A stretch of DNA of 14,606 nucleotides. Origin: an uncultured Collinsella sp. Lineage in GTDB: Bacteria > Actinomycetota > Coriobacteriia > Coriobacteriales > Coriobacteriaceae. The notes under the pieces were generated by a model that made no database searches, had not been told where the DNA came from, and saw only the letters and a program-made list of their open reading frames with translations. The stretch is from contig URFU01000050.1 in the NCBI GenBank assembly GCA_900547125.1, positions 1 through 14,606 on the forward strand, read 5' to 3'. Each line of letters starts with the position of its first letter. Within the stretch, counting starts at the first letter, position 1. A program made the translations under genes and the position numbers. Positions 6,731-13,428 of this stretch are shown here, piece by piece.

Positions 6731-6747
6731 GTGCAACGTGGTAGGGT
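6719..6747 (+). promoter_or_regulatory. Possible promoter of the lysine riboswitch and lysA-dapA-dapB-dapH operon
   Basis: TTGTTT (6719-6724) and TAGGGT (6742-6747) are separated by 17 bases. Transcription starting near 6754 would begin just before the first conserved riboswitch helix. The -10 is a weak match. This region overlaps the divergent amidohydrolase promoter. Confidence 0.35.
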
Positions 6748-6755
6748 CTTTACCA

Positions 6756-6920
6756 CTTGATAGAGGCGCGGGCACGAAGATCCGCGGGCGAGTCGGCAGA
6801 CTTTGACCCCGTGGGGAGGCGAAACCCGCCGAACTGGGTTTTTCGGGCACGAGCAACCTGGTGGGCCTGCGGGAAACACCCGCAGGACTGTCTGCAGCAA
6901 TGCGGGAGCGCTATCCGGAC
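6756..6920 (+). promoter_or_regulatory. Lysine riboswitch (L-box) aptamer
   Basis: Conserved L-box blocks appear in order: TAGAGGCGCG (6761-6770), GGGGAGGCG followed by CGCCGAAC, CCTGG (6857-6861), a perfect hairpin CCTGCGGG/CCCGCAGG (6866-6886), ACTGTC right after it, then GGGAGCGCTATC (6904-6915). The helix P1 can close by GATAG (6759-6763) with CTATC (6911-6915). The order and spacing agree with known lysine riboswitches such as that of Thermotoga. It lies directly upstream of lysA, as expected for feedback control by lysine. Confidence 0.92.
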
Positions 6921-6986
6921 ATGGGGTCCACGCTATGCGGATTCGATGCGCAGATGGCGCCGTCTGGATAGCGAGGTTTACGGGAC
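6909..6986 (+). promoter_or_regulatory. Riboswitch expression platform that controls the lysA ribosome binding site
   Basis: The aptamer strand CGCTATCCGGAC (6909-6920) is complementary over 12 bp (one G-U) to GTCTGGATAGCG (6962-6973). A second copy, CCACGCTAT (6928-6936), can pair instead with ATAGCGAGG (6968-6976), which includes the likely ribosome binding site GAGG. That pairing extends by CGGAT (6938-6942) with GTCTG (6962-6966) and an inner GCGC/GCGC hairpin (6948-6960). No T-run follows, so control of translation is more likely than termination. Confidence 0.7.
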
Positions 6987-9296
6987 ATGGCATTGACCCC
7001 CAACGAGGCATATGCGGCCAAGCAGCCGTTTGTCGACAAGGAGACGCTCGAGCATATCGCCGAGCAGTTTCCCACGCCGTTTCATCTATACGACGAGGCG
7101 GGCATCCGCCGCAACATGCAAGAAGTGCGCGACGCCTTTGCATGGAACCCGGGCTTTAAGGAATACTTTGCCGTCAAGGCCAATCCCAACCCGGCGCTCA
7201 TCTCCATTCTCAACGAATACGGCTGCGGTTGCGATTGCTCGAGCTATACCGAGCTCATGATCGCCCGCTCAATGGGTATCACCGGCCACGACATCATGTT
7301 CTCGTCCAACGACACGCCGGCGGCGGATTTTGAGCTCGCCGACAAGCTGGGTGCCATCGTCAACTTTGACGACATCAGCCATATCGATTTCTTTGAGCGC
7401 GTTGCGGGACCCATCCCCAAGACGGTCAGCTGCCGTTTTAACCCGGGCGGCCTGTTCCAGCTCTCCAACGGCATTATGGACAACCCCGGCGACTCCAAAT
7501 ACGGCATGACAACCGAGCAGCTCTTTGAGGCTTTCCGTATGCTCAAGGCCAAGGGCGCCGAGCATTTTGGCATCCATGCCTTCCTTGCCAGTAACACCGT
7601 CACTAACGACTACTACCCCAAGCTCGCACGCATCCTCTTTGAGCTTGCCGTGCGCCTGGAGCGCGAGACCGGCGCACATGTCGCCTTCATCAATCTGTCC
7701 GGCGGCGTCGGCATCCCCTATCTGCCCGAGCAGCAGGCTAACGACAATCACGCCATCGGCCAGGGAGTGCACTCAGCAAACGACGAGATTCTGGTTCCCG
7801 ACGGCATGGGCGCTGTGACCATCTGCACCGAGATGGGCCGCTTTATGATGGGCCCCTACGGCTGCCTGATCACCAAGGCCATCCACGAGAAGCAGATTTA
7901 CAAGGACTATATCGGCGTGGACGCAAGCGCCGTCGACCTCATTCGTCCCGCTATGTATGGTGCCTACCACCACATTACGGTGATGGGTCAGCCGGGTGGC
8001 CCTGACAAGACCGCAGCACCGGTCACGAACACGTATGACATCACGGGCAACTTGTGCGAGAACAACGATAAGTTCGCTATCGACCGCGAGCTGCCGCAGA
8101 TCGACATGGGTGATGTACTCGTGATCCACGATACCGGCGCGCATGGCTACTCCATGGGCTACAACTACAACGGCCGTCTGCGCTCCGCCGAGGTATTGCT
8201 GCGCCCCGACGGCTCGGCAGATCTCATTCGTCGCGCCGAGCGCCCGGGCGATTACTTTGCCACGCTCGACGTGCTGCCGAGCGGCCGAGAGCTGCTGGCC
8301 AAGTCGCGCGCCGAAAGCGCCCGCCGTCGGGCCCAAGACGAGCGCCTGGCAGTCGCCGCCCAATGGAACAAACGCATCCAGATCGCGGACGCGAAGGAGA
8401 AGAACATGGACATCCGCAATCTCGAGGGCTCAATCGTCGCCCTTGTTACACCGTTTAAAAAGGACGGCAGCGTCGACTTTGATGCACTCGAGCGCCTTAT
8501 CGATTTCCACCTGCAAAACGGCACCGACGCCATCCTCACCCTGGGCACCACCGGCGAGAGCGCCACGATGACCGATGACGAGGACAACTCCGTCGTCGCC
8601 GCCGTGGTCAAGCATGTTGCAGGACGCGTCCCCGTCATCGCCGGCTCGGGCTCCAACTCCACGCAAACCATGCTCACCAATTCTCTCACCTACCAAGGCT
8701 TGGGCGCCGATGGTCTGCTGCTCATTACCCCCTACTACAACAAGTCCAATGAAGAGGGTATCTATCAGCACTTTAAGACCGTCGCCGACGCCGTGGACAT
8801 CCCCTGCATCCTGTACAACATCCCCGGCCGCTGCGGCTGCGGCATCAGCGAGCGCAACGTAGAGCGCTTGGCCGCACATCCCAACATCATGGGCATCAAG
8901 GAGGCCTCGGGTAACGTCGCCTATGCCGCAAAGATCGCCCACCTGCTGTCCGACGACTTCCGCATGTACTCGGGCGAGGACGCGCTCACCGTGCCGCTCA
9001 TGAGCCTGGGCGCCTCGGGCACCATCAGCGTGTGGGCCGACGTTCAGCCGCAGCTCGTGCATGACATGTGCCGCGCCTATCTGGATGGTGACGTGGCACG
9101 TGCCCGCGATATCCAAATTGCCGGCCAGCCGCTCATCAATGCACTCTTTAGTGAGGTCAATCCCATCCCCGTTAAAGAAGCGCTCGCCCAGATGGGTATG
9201 ATCGAGGCAAACTACCGCATGCCGCTGTGCCCCATGGCAGACGACACGCGCGCCGCACTTACCGACGCTCTGAAGGGAGCTGGTCTGCTTGATTAA
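6987..9296 (+). CDS. lysA-dapA: LysA-DapA fused reading frame: diaminopimelate decarboxylase + 4-hydroxy-tetrahydrodipicolinate synthase
   Basis: One open frame of 769 codons runs from ATG 6987 to the TAA at 9294. Residues 1-430 are a diaminopimelate decarboxylase, which makes lysine from meso-diaminopimelate in the last pathway step. PLP-binding Lys64 lies in YFAVKANPNPAL, the glycine loop SGGVG at 238-242, EMGR at 282-285, and the substrate-site Cys357 in GNLCENND. Residues 431-473 are a charged, alanine-rich, probably helical linker. Residues 474-769 are dihydrodipicolinate synthase, the first committed step: GTTGES (521-526), Tyr610 in YNIPGR, and Schiff-base Lys638 in GIKEAS. Both halves are full length with all key residues. 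Separate genes are the rule, so the missing stop is notable. A perfect internal ribosome binding site could also give free DapA. Confidence 0.88.
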   Translation: MALTPNEAYAAKQPFVDKETLEHIAEQFPTPFHLYDEAGIRRNMQEVRDAFAWNPGFKEYFAVKANPNPALISILNEYGCGCDCSSYTELMIARSMGITGHDIMFSSNDTPAADFELADKLGAIVNFDDISHIDFFERVAGPIPKTVSCRFNPGGLFQLSNGIMDNPGDSKYGMTTEQLFEAFRMLKAKGAEHFGIHAFLASNTVTNDYYPKLARILFELAVRLERETGAHVAFINLSGGVGIPYLPEQQANDNHAIGQGVHSANDEILVPDGMGAVTICTEMGRFMMGPYGCLITKAIHEKQIYKDYIGVDASAVDLIRPAMYGAYHHITVMGQPGGPDKTAAPVTNTYDITGNLCENNDKFAIDRELPQIDMGDVLVIHDTGAHGYSMGYNYNGRLRSAEVLLRPDGSADLIRRAERPGDYFATLDVLPSGRELLAKSRAESARRRAQDERLAVAAQWNKRIQIADAKEKNMDIRNLEGSIVALVTPFKKDGSVDFDALERLIDFHLQNGTDAILTLGTTGESATMTDDEDNSVVAAVVKHVAGRVPVIAGSGSNSTQTMLTNSLTYQGLGADGLLLITPYYNKSNEEGIYQHFKTVADAVDIPCILYNIPGRCGCGISERNVERLAAHPNIMGIKEASGNVAYAAKIAHLLSDDFRMYSGEDALTVPLMSLGASGTISVWADVQPQLVHDMCRAYLDGDVARARDIQIAGQPLINALFSEVNPIPVKEALAQMGMIEANYRMPLCPMADDTRAALTDALKGAGLLD
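8394..8408 (+). promoter_or_regulatory. Internal ribosome binding site and start codon for DapA
   Basis: AAGGAG (8394-8399) is followed after six bases by ATG (8406-8408), in frame with the fused reading frame at codon 474. Spacing and sequence are near ideal. It falls exactly at the LysA-linker/DapA boundary, so it is likely to work and not to be a chance match. Confidence 0.75.
8406..9296 (+). CDS. dapA: 4-hydroxy-tetrahydrodipicolinate synthase (DapA), from internal start
   Basis: Starting at ATG 8406 gives a 296-residue protein, the usual DapA length. It begins MDIRNLEGSIVALVTPF, like free-standing DapA. It condenses pyruvate with aspartate semialdehyde in the cytoplasm. Visible key residues are Thr48 and Thr49 in GTTGES, Tyr137 in YNIPGR, Arg142 and the Schiff-base Lys165 in GIKEAS. 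Its end overlaps dapB by 8 bases, so the two are translationally coupled. Whether the cell contains free DapA, the LysA-DapA fusion or both cannot be told from sequence. Confidence 0.85.
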   Translation: MDIRNLEGSIVALVTPFKKDGSVDFDALERLIDFHLQNGTDAILTLGTTGESATMTDDEDNSVVAAVVKHVAGRVPVIAGSGSNSTQTMLTNSLTYQGLGADGLLLITPYYNKSNEEGIYQHFKTVADAVDIPCILYNIPGRCGCGISERNVERLAAHPNIMGIKEASGNVAYAAKIAHLLSDDFRMYSGEDALTVPLMSLGASGTISVWADVQPQLVHDMCRAYLDGDVARARDIQIAGQPLINALFSEVNPIPVKEALAQMGMIEANYRMPLCPMADDTRAALTDALKGAGLLD

Positions 9297-10029
9297 GACC
9301 GTCATTATGGGAACGGGCCGCATGGGCTCGCTCATCCGCACCACCGCCGAGGGCGCTGTCGACGCCGCCGGTCAGCCCGTTTTTGATATCGTCGCCCAGA
9401 TCGGTTTTGATCTGTCCGAGCTCGAGGGCGCCCCGGCAGCCGACGTCATCATCGACTTCTCGAACGTCGTGACCTTCGACGCCGTTGTCGCCTATGTCGA
9501 GCGCACGGGCGCCGCGTTGGTCTCGGGCACCACGGGCTACACACCCGATCAGATGGACCGCCTGCGCGAGCTGGGCCAGAATGCCCGTGTCATGCACTCG
9601 GGCAACTACTCTATCGGCATCGCAGCCCTGCGTCATCTGGTAGCACAGGCCACACACGAGCTGCCCGGCTTTGACTGCGAGATCGTCGAGACGCACCACA
9701 ACCAAAAGGTCGATGCCCCCAGCGGCACTGCCAAGCTACTGCTCGACGCCGTCGTCGAAGCTGAACCCGAGGCAGGCTACCACCCCGTCTATGGCCGCGA
9801 GGGCATGTGCGGCGCGCGTGACCCCAAGGAAATCGGCATGCACTCGCTGCGCGGTGGCACTGTCGCCGGCGTGCACGAAGTGAGTTTCTTTGGCCAGGAC
9901 GAGGAGGTCACGCTCACCCACCGCGCCACGAGCCGTCAGATCTTTGTCAACGGCGCCTTGGCAGCCGCGCAGAAGCTCGTCACCCGCGAACCCGGCTTCT
10001 ATACGTTCGACCAGGTCATGTTCGCCTAA
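9289..10029 (+). CDS. dapB: 4-hydroxy-tetrahydrodipicolinate reductase
   Basis: This 246-residue protein starts with TTG at 9289, overlapping the dapA stop. AAGGGAG lies 9 bases upstream. The TTG is required to keep the N-terminal strand before the nucleotide-binding motif GTGRMG (8-13). DapB reduces the DapA product with NAD(P)H. Further family motifs are VIIDFS (53-58), SGTTGY (79-84) and the catalytic segment ETHHNQKVDAPSGTA (134-148) with His136, His137 and Lys140. GMHSLRGGTVAGVHEV near residue 190 is also typical. Length is slightly short of the usual 250-270 but nothing essential is missing. It is the second unit of the lysine operon. Confidence 0.95.
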   Translation: MIKTVIMGTGRMGSLIRTTAEGAVDAAGQPVFDIVAQIGFDLSELEGAPAADVIIDFSNVVTFDAVVAYVERTGAALVSGTTGYTPDQMDRLRELGQNARVMHSGNYSIGIAALRHLVAQATHELPGFDCEIVETHHNQKVDAPSGTAKLLLDAVVEAEPEAGYHPVYGREGMCGARDPKEIGMHSLRGGTVAGVHEVSFFGQDEEVTLTHRATSRQIFVNGALAAAQKLVTREPGFYTFDQVMFA

Positions 10030-10068
10030 CCAGTTATCTACCGTACACACGCAAAGGAGAAACAGCAT

Positions 10069-10788
10069 ATGAGTAACGCAGCCGAGATGGATGCGCAGGA
10101 GATTATCAACTACATCGCCACCGCGCCTAAAAAGACGCCCGTCAAGCTGTATGTGCGCGAGAAGCCCGGCATGAAGGTTGCCTGGGGCGATGCGCATATC
10201 TACGGCGGCCGTCGTGGCAAGACCGTCTTTGGCGACTGGGAAGAGCTCAAGGCCATCCTCGATGCCAATGCCGACTCCATCGACTACTACGACGTCGAGA
10301 ATGACTGCCGCAACTCCGCCGTCCCCATGCTCGATCTTAAGGGCATCAACGCCCGCATCGAGCCGGGCGCGATCATCCGCGACCGCGTCGAGATCGGCGA
10401 CCGCGCCGTCATCATGATGGGCGCCATCATCAACATCGGCTCCGTTATCGGCGAGGGCTCTATGATCGATATGGGCGCCGTCCTGGGCGGCCGCGCCACC
10501 GTGGGCAAGAACTGCCACATCGGCGCCGGCACCGTACTGGCAGGCGTCGTTGAGCCCGCGAGCGCCACGCCCGTCATCATCGAGGATGATGTCATGATCG
10601 GCGCCAACGCCGTGGTCCTGGAGGGCGTGCGCGTGGGCAAGGGTGCTGTCGTTGCCGCCGGCGCCGTGTGCGTCGAGGACGTCCCCGCCGGCGCCGTCGT
10701 GGCCGGTGTCCCCGCCCGCGTCATCAAGATGCGTGACGCCCAGACCGACAGCAAGACCGGTCTCGAGGAAGGCCTGCGCCAGCTGTAG
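10069..10788 (+). CDS. dapH: Tetrahydrodipicolinate N-acetyltransferase
   Basis: This 239-residue enzyme starts at ATG 10069 with AAAGGAGA eight bases upstream and is 39 bases after dapB. Residues 1-90 form the small N-terminal domain (DAQEIINYIATAPKKTPVK and a YVREKPG segment). Residues 92-215 are hexapeptide repeats of a left-handed beta helix, for example RIEPGAIIRDRVEIGDRAVI and GAIINIGSVIGEGSMIDMGA. GAVVAGVPARVIK near 205-220 is the usual end of such transferases. DapH acetylates the DapB product with acetyl-CoA, so this organism uses the N-acetyl branch to diaminopimelate. An N-acetyl-LL-diaminopimelate aminotransferase and a deacetylase are then needed. The M20D gene divergent to this operon could supply the latter. 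Confidence 0.95.
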   Translation: MSNAAEMDAQEIINYIATAPKKTPVKLYVREKPGMKVAWGDAHIYGGRRGKTVFGDWEELKAILDANADSIDYYDVENDCRNSAVPMLDLKGINARIEPGAIIRDRVEIGDRAVIMMGAIINIGSVIGEGSMIDMGAVLGGRATVGKNCHIGAGTVLAGVVEPASATPVIIEDDVMIGANAVVLEGVRVGKGAVVAAGAVCVEDVPAGAVVAGVPARVIKMRDAQTDSKTGLEEGLRQL

Positions 10789-10789
10789 G

Positions 10790-10817
10790 GTTACGCGGTT
10801 TTACCAAACCGCGTAAC
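10790..10817 (+). terminator. Strong hairpin just after dapH, without T-run
   Basis: GTTACGCGGTTT (10790-10801) and AAACCGCGTAAC (10806-10817) make a perfect 12-bp stem with a TACC loop, starting 2 bases after the dapH stop. No T-run follows, so it may protect the 3' end of the mRNA or act only weakly as terminator. Confidence 0.6.
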
Positions 10818-10830
10818 AGGTCGACGCTGC

Positions 10831-10929
10831 AAACGCCCCTAGGCGGCAATCTGACGTTCAATCGTCGGGCATGACCAGAAGGTCAATGCCCTCCTCTTTC
10901 GCGTCACCTTGCTCGCCTAGGGGCGTTTT
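10831..10929. repeat. Structured element: 15-bp inverted arms around an inner hairpin
   Basis: AAACGCCCCTAGGCG (10831-10845) and CGCCTAGGGGCGTTT (10914-10928) are exact reverse complements 68 bases apart, followed by another T. Inside, GGGCATGACC (10867-10876) pairs with GGTC plus ATGCCC (10881-10891, one bulged A), and GACG/CGTC (10853-10866) forms a small stem. The right arm alone also folds as CGCC-TAGG-GGCG plus TTTT, a mini-terminator. It may be a terminator complex for dapH, a small structured RNA or a short inserted element. Confidence 0.55.
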
Positions 10930-10975
10930 CGCTGGCGTATGCTCAACCTACGGCGCAATGTCAGCGACCAAGCCG

Positions 10976-11017
10976 AAAACAAAGGCCGAAGTCCCGAAGG
11001 GTTTCGGCCTTTGTTTT
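10976..11017. terminator. Bidirectional intrinsic terminator
   Basis: AAAACAAAGGCCGAA (10976-10990) pairs perfectly with TTCGGCCTTTGTTTT (11003-11017). An inner CCC/GGG tightens the loop. A-rich and T-rich ends allow use from both sides. It lies 20 bases past the stop of the nucleoid-associated protein gene and downstream of dapH, where these convergent transcripts meet. Confidence 0.93.
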
Positions 11018-11037
11018 CCACAGCGTCCAAACGCAGT

Positions 11038-12042
11038 TTATCGATTCTCGATGCTACCGATATTCTTGAGCTCGATGGAGATGAGGCCGTTGGGCTCGTT
11101 GACGAACTCGATGTATTCGGAGTTCGAACCCATCTCGGCCGGAAAGCTGATCTCGATACCCGTGTCGGTACGAATCTTGTGATTGCGTACGGCCGCGCGC
11201 TCGACTTGTTTGCGCTCCACGGGTACGCGCTCGGGTACCTTCTCCTCAGTCAGCGCCGCACGCACGCTTTCTTTGATGACCGGTTCGTCCTCAAAGACTT
11301 CATCGACGATATCCCAAGGCGGCAGCTCCTCGTCATCCTCAACCTTCTCGGCAACGGCAGCCTTAACCTTAGCGAGCGCTACGGCCGTATTGGCACCGTG
11401 CTCCTCGGCGACTTCCTCGACCACACGCGTCACGGTGTCGATGACCTCCTTGCCCGACACGCCCGTGTCGCACTGCAGCAGGCCATCAGGGATAAGCATA
11501 CGGTCCTCGCCGGCAATCTTGCGCTTCTTGTCCACGTAGCCGATCTCCATGGTACTCGCACGCACGATGGCATAGCTCGGCACCTTTTGCGAGGGGTTCG
11601 GCAGAATGGCGTAGTGGCGCGCGATGTCGTTGCGCACCTCCCCCTCCTCGCGGCCCACTTCGTGCATAAAAGCCTGCTTGGAGCCCAGCAGCATCACGGC
11701 GAACCAGCGGGCATCCTCATCGTCGTCAAAATCGGCCACGAGCACGTCGGTGGACTCGGCTTTCTCGGCTTTGGTGAGCTCGGAGGAGATAAACTCCGCA
11801 ATCTGCTGCGACAGGTCCACGAACTCGCGATCGCCAAAGAAATAGCCCTTGAGCTCGCCGCCGAATGCGGAGTTCTCGGCAAACGAGGCGCGTTTATTGT
11901 CGGCCGAGGTGCGTGCGCGGCGCAGATGCGTGGTTACGAAATTGCGCACGGTACGGCTTTCGATATCCAACTCGCGCTGGCTCATAACGTTGACGGCAGA
12001 GTCAAAGTCCAGGATATGCAGAATCGCGTGATTGATTTTCAT
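11038..12042 (-). CDS. Nucleoid-associated protein (NdpA/YejK family, PF04245)
   Basis: This 334-residue protein starts at ATG 12042, with GGA 9 bases upstream; ATG 12051 would add three residues. It begins MKINHAILHILDFDSAVNVM, the usual start of the 37-kDa nucleoid-associated family. It continues with SELTKAEKAESTDVLVADF, then WFAVMLLGSKQAFMHEV and later GIEISFPAEMGSNSEYIEF near the C-terminus. Family members bind or associate with the bacterial chromosome; their precise role is not well defined. An acidic stretch (about 240-265, EKVEDDEELPPWDIVDEVFEDEP) separates the N-terminal and C-terminal parts. A possible -10 (TATACT on the minus strand, 12086-12081) lies about 40 bases upstream without a clear -35. 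It appears to be a single-gene transcript with its own terminator. Confidence 0.85.
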   Translation of the reverse strand: MKINHAILHILDFDSAVNVMSQRELDIESRTVRNFVTTHLRRARTSADNKRASFAENSAFGGELKGYFFGDREFVDLSQQIAEFISSELTKAEKAESTDVLVADFDDDEDARWFAVMLLGSKQAFMHEVGREEGEVRNDIARHYAILPNPSQKVPSYAIVRASTMEIGYVDKKRKIAGEDRMLIPDGLLQCDTGVSGKEVIDTVTRVVEEVAEEHGANTAVALAKVKAAVAEKVEDDEELPPWDIVDEVFEDEPVIKESVRAALTEEKVPERVPVERKQVERAAVRNHKIRTDTGIEISFPAEMGSNSEYIEFVNEPNGLISIELKNIGSIENR

Positions 12043-12116
12043 ATACGGCATTCCGTTCTAGATCGATTTCGGCACGAATCAGTATAGCGGTCGAGCCCGC
12101 CCCAGGCGCATCGAAG

Positions 12117-12151
12117 ATTGGTGCATCGGGGACAGGCTGCTTTGCACCAAT
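12117..12151. repeat. Palindromic repeat, copy A
   Basis: ATTGGTGCA (12117-12125) and TGCACCAAT (12143-12151) are perfect 9-bp arms around a 17-base loop TCGGGGACAGGCTGCTT. It lies 2 bases past the stop codon of the DUF2974 gene. A related copy with the same loop length is at 13332-13362, upstream of the same gene and in the same orientation. This looks like a dispersed REP-type element. Confidence 0.75.
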
Positions 12152-12153
12152 GG

Positions 12154-13314
12154 CTAGCGCAGGAGCTCGGACTGCCAAGCCTCGAGCTGTTCTGCCAAAC
12201 TCTTACCGGCAACGGGCATGTCGATCTGGGGTCGTTTGGGCAGCAGCGCGCATTTAAGGATTGCCACGATGGTCTGCGAGACAAAACGTCGCGTATCCTT
12301 GTCAAAGCCTTGCGCAGCCTGGAGCATCACGGGCAGGCTCTCGCGCAGATTCCCAGCGATATCCGCAAACCGCTCAGCACCCGTAGCCTCAAACACGGAG
12401 AACAACGCATCTACAAAACGCTCGCGCTCGCTAGGCGACACTGCAAGCAGCATCTCGCGAATGGAGCCATCAACGTATCGAGCACCGGCAGACAGGCGCT
12501 CACAGTACACGAAGTCGTGGCCATCAACCACCCAGCTAAAGGGATTGTGCTGCAGCAGGCTGAACTCGGTGCTCTCAACGATGGCATAGTCCTCCTGTGT
12601 CTCGAACATCATGCCAAAGATCGACGACCGAGGTAGCGTCTTGTCGATTCGACCGGAAAGATCGGCAAAGGCGTTTCCGTTCAGAAACTCCTCGACGAAG
12701 CCCGGACCATCATGGGAATACGCCCGTTCGATTCGCTCGCGGGCGACATCGGAGCACATCGCTGCACCGTACACCGCAAGGTTTCCACCCTTGGAATGAC
12801 CTCCGCACAAAAGCGGCCCGTCAATCGCATCCGCCGCCTCGTCCACATAACGCGCCGCGGATTCCTGGGCCGGCACAGGACACCGGAACGCCATGTTAAA
12901 GTCCTCTTTCCAGCCCACAATCGTGCTGTCGGTCCCCCGGAAGGAAAGATAACTAAACCCCACCGGAAACCGGAACGCCATGGCTGCAAACTGCTCTGTC
13001 GTCACCACATCGCTCACGGCACGATAGCCGCAAACGTGCACGCCACGGTAGCGAGGGCTTGCTGCCACGGCCTCCAGCAAGGCCCTGCTCCCCTCTGGGT
13101 CCCACAAGTCGTCAATCATGTCCCGGTAGCACTCGGCACGCAGCAGCTCGCGTACGTCTAGGCCCTGCCAGTTCGTCAGCTCCGCCATATCACCCGGCAA
13201 ACGCAAATAGGACAACCACGCAAAGACCAGGCTATCCACCGCGCAGAACGGCCGCTCCTCAAACGGATCAAACGCCGTCTGGGCATAGGTCAAAAAATTA
13301 GGCGAATCCGGCAT
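12154..13314 (-). CDS. DUF2974 (Mbeg1-like) alpha/beta-hydrolase-like protein
   Basis: This 386-residue protein starts at ATG 13314, with GGGAGGG close upstream. It resembles the DUF2974/Mbeg1-like family, which has an alpha/beta-hydrolase (lipase-like) fold. The nucleophile-elbow motif GGHSKGG puts Ser174 at the likely active site. Other family signatures are SFRGTD (124-129), the strand before it FSYLS, SHDGPGF (200-206) and QHNPFSWVVDGHDF (255-268), which may supply the catalytic histidine. There is no signal peptide or membrane segment, so it should be cytoplasmic. The substrate is unknown. The gene has no obvious functional tie to its neighbours and is tightly bracketed by two copies of a palindromic repeat, which hints that it could have moved or been exchanged as a unit. 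Confidence 0.82.
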   Translation of the reverse strand: MPDSPNFLTYAQTAFDPFEERPFCAVDSLVFAWLSYLRLPGDMAELTNWQGLDVRELLRAECYRDMIDDLWDPEGSRALLEAVAASPRYRGVHVCGYRAVSDVVTTEQFAAMAFRFPVGFSYLSFRGTDSTIVGWKEDFNMAFRCPVPAQESAARYVDEAADAIDGPLLCGGHSKGGNLAVYGAAMCSDVARERIERAYSHDGPGFVEEFLNGNAFADLSGRIDKTLPRSSIFGMMFETQEDYAIVESTEFSLLQHNPFSWVVDGHDFVYCERLSAGARYVDGSIREMLLAVSPSERERFVDALFSVFEATGAERFADIAGNLRESLPVMLQAAQGFDKDTRRFVSQTIVAILKCALLPKRPQIDMPVAGKSLAEQLEAWQSELLR

Positions 13315-13331
13315 GGCCCTCCCATCAACTA

Positions 13332-13362
13332 TGGTGCATTGGGGTCAGGTGACTTTGCACCA
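13332..13362. repeat. Palindromic repeat, copy B
   Basis: TGGTGCA (13332-13338) and TGCACCA (13356-13362) flank a 17-base loop TTGGGGTCAGGTGACTT. The loop agrees with copy A at 12117-12151 at 11 of 17 positions, including GGGG, CAGG and the final CTT. It starts 17 bases upstream of the DUF2974 start codon. Its right end touches the T-run of the lactate dehydrogenase terminator. Confidence 0.75.
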
Positions 13363-13397
13363 AAAAGGCGCCCGGGCCGTGTGGACCCGGACGCCTT
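13362..13397 (-). terminator. Intrinsic terminator of the lactate dehydrogenase gene
   Basis: On the minus strand AAGGCG-T-CCGGG pairs with CCCGG-G-CGCCTT, an 11-bp stem with one mismatch, followed by TTTTT in total. It lies about 30 bases after the dehydrogenase stop codon. Its last bases overlap palindromic repeat copy B. Confidence 0.88.
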
Positions 13398-13428
13398 CAT
13401 TGTAGCTTTTCGCTCTAGCGAGCTTGAT

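Noticed and set aside
8430..9344. 304-codon minus-strand frame across dapA
   Set aside because: Antisense to DapA with all catalytic residues; its composition is that of a shadow frame.
10790..10817. Calling the first hairpin after dapH a complete intrinsic terminator
   Set aside because: The stem is strong but no T-run follows, so efficient termination there is doubtful.
10939..12087. 382-codon plus-strand frame opposite the nucleoid-associated protein gene
   Set aside because: It runs through the bidirectional terminator and mirrors a recognisable family on the other strand. No ribosome binding site or motif supports it.
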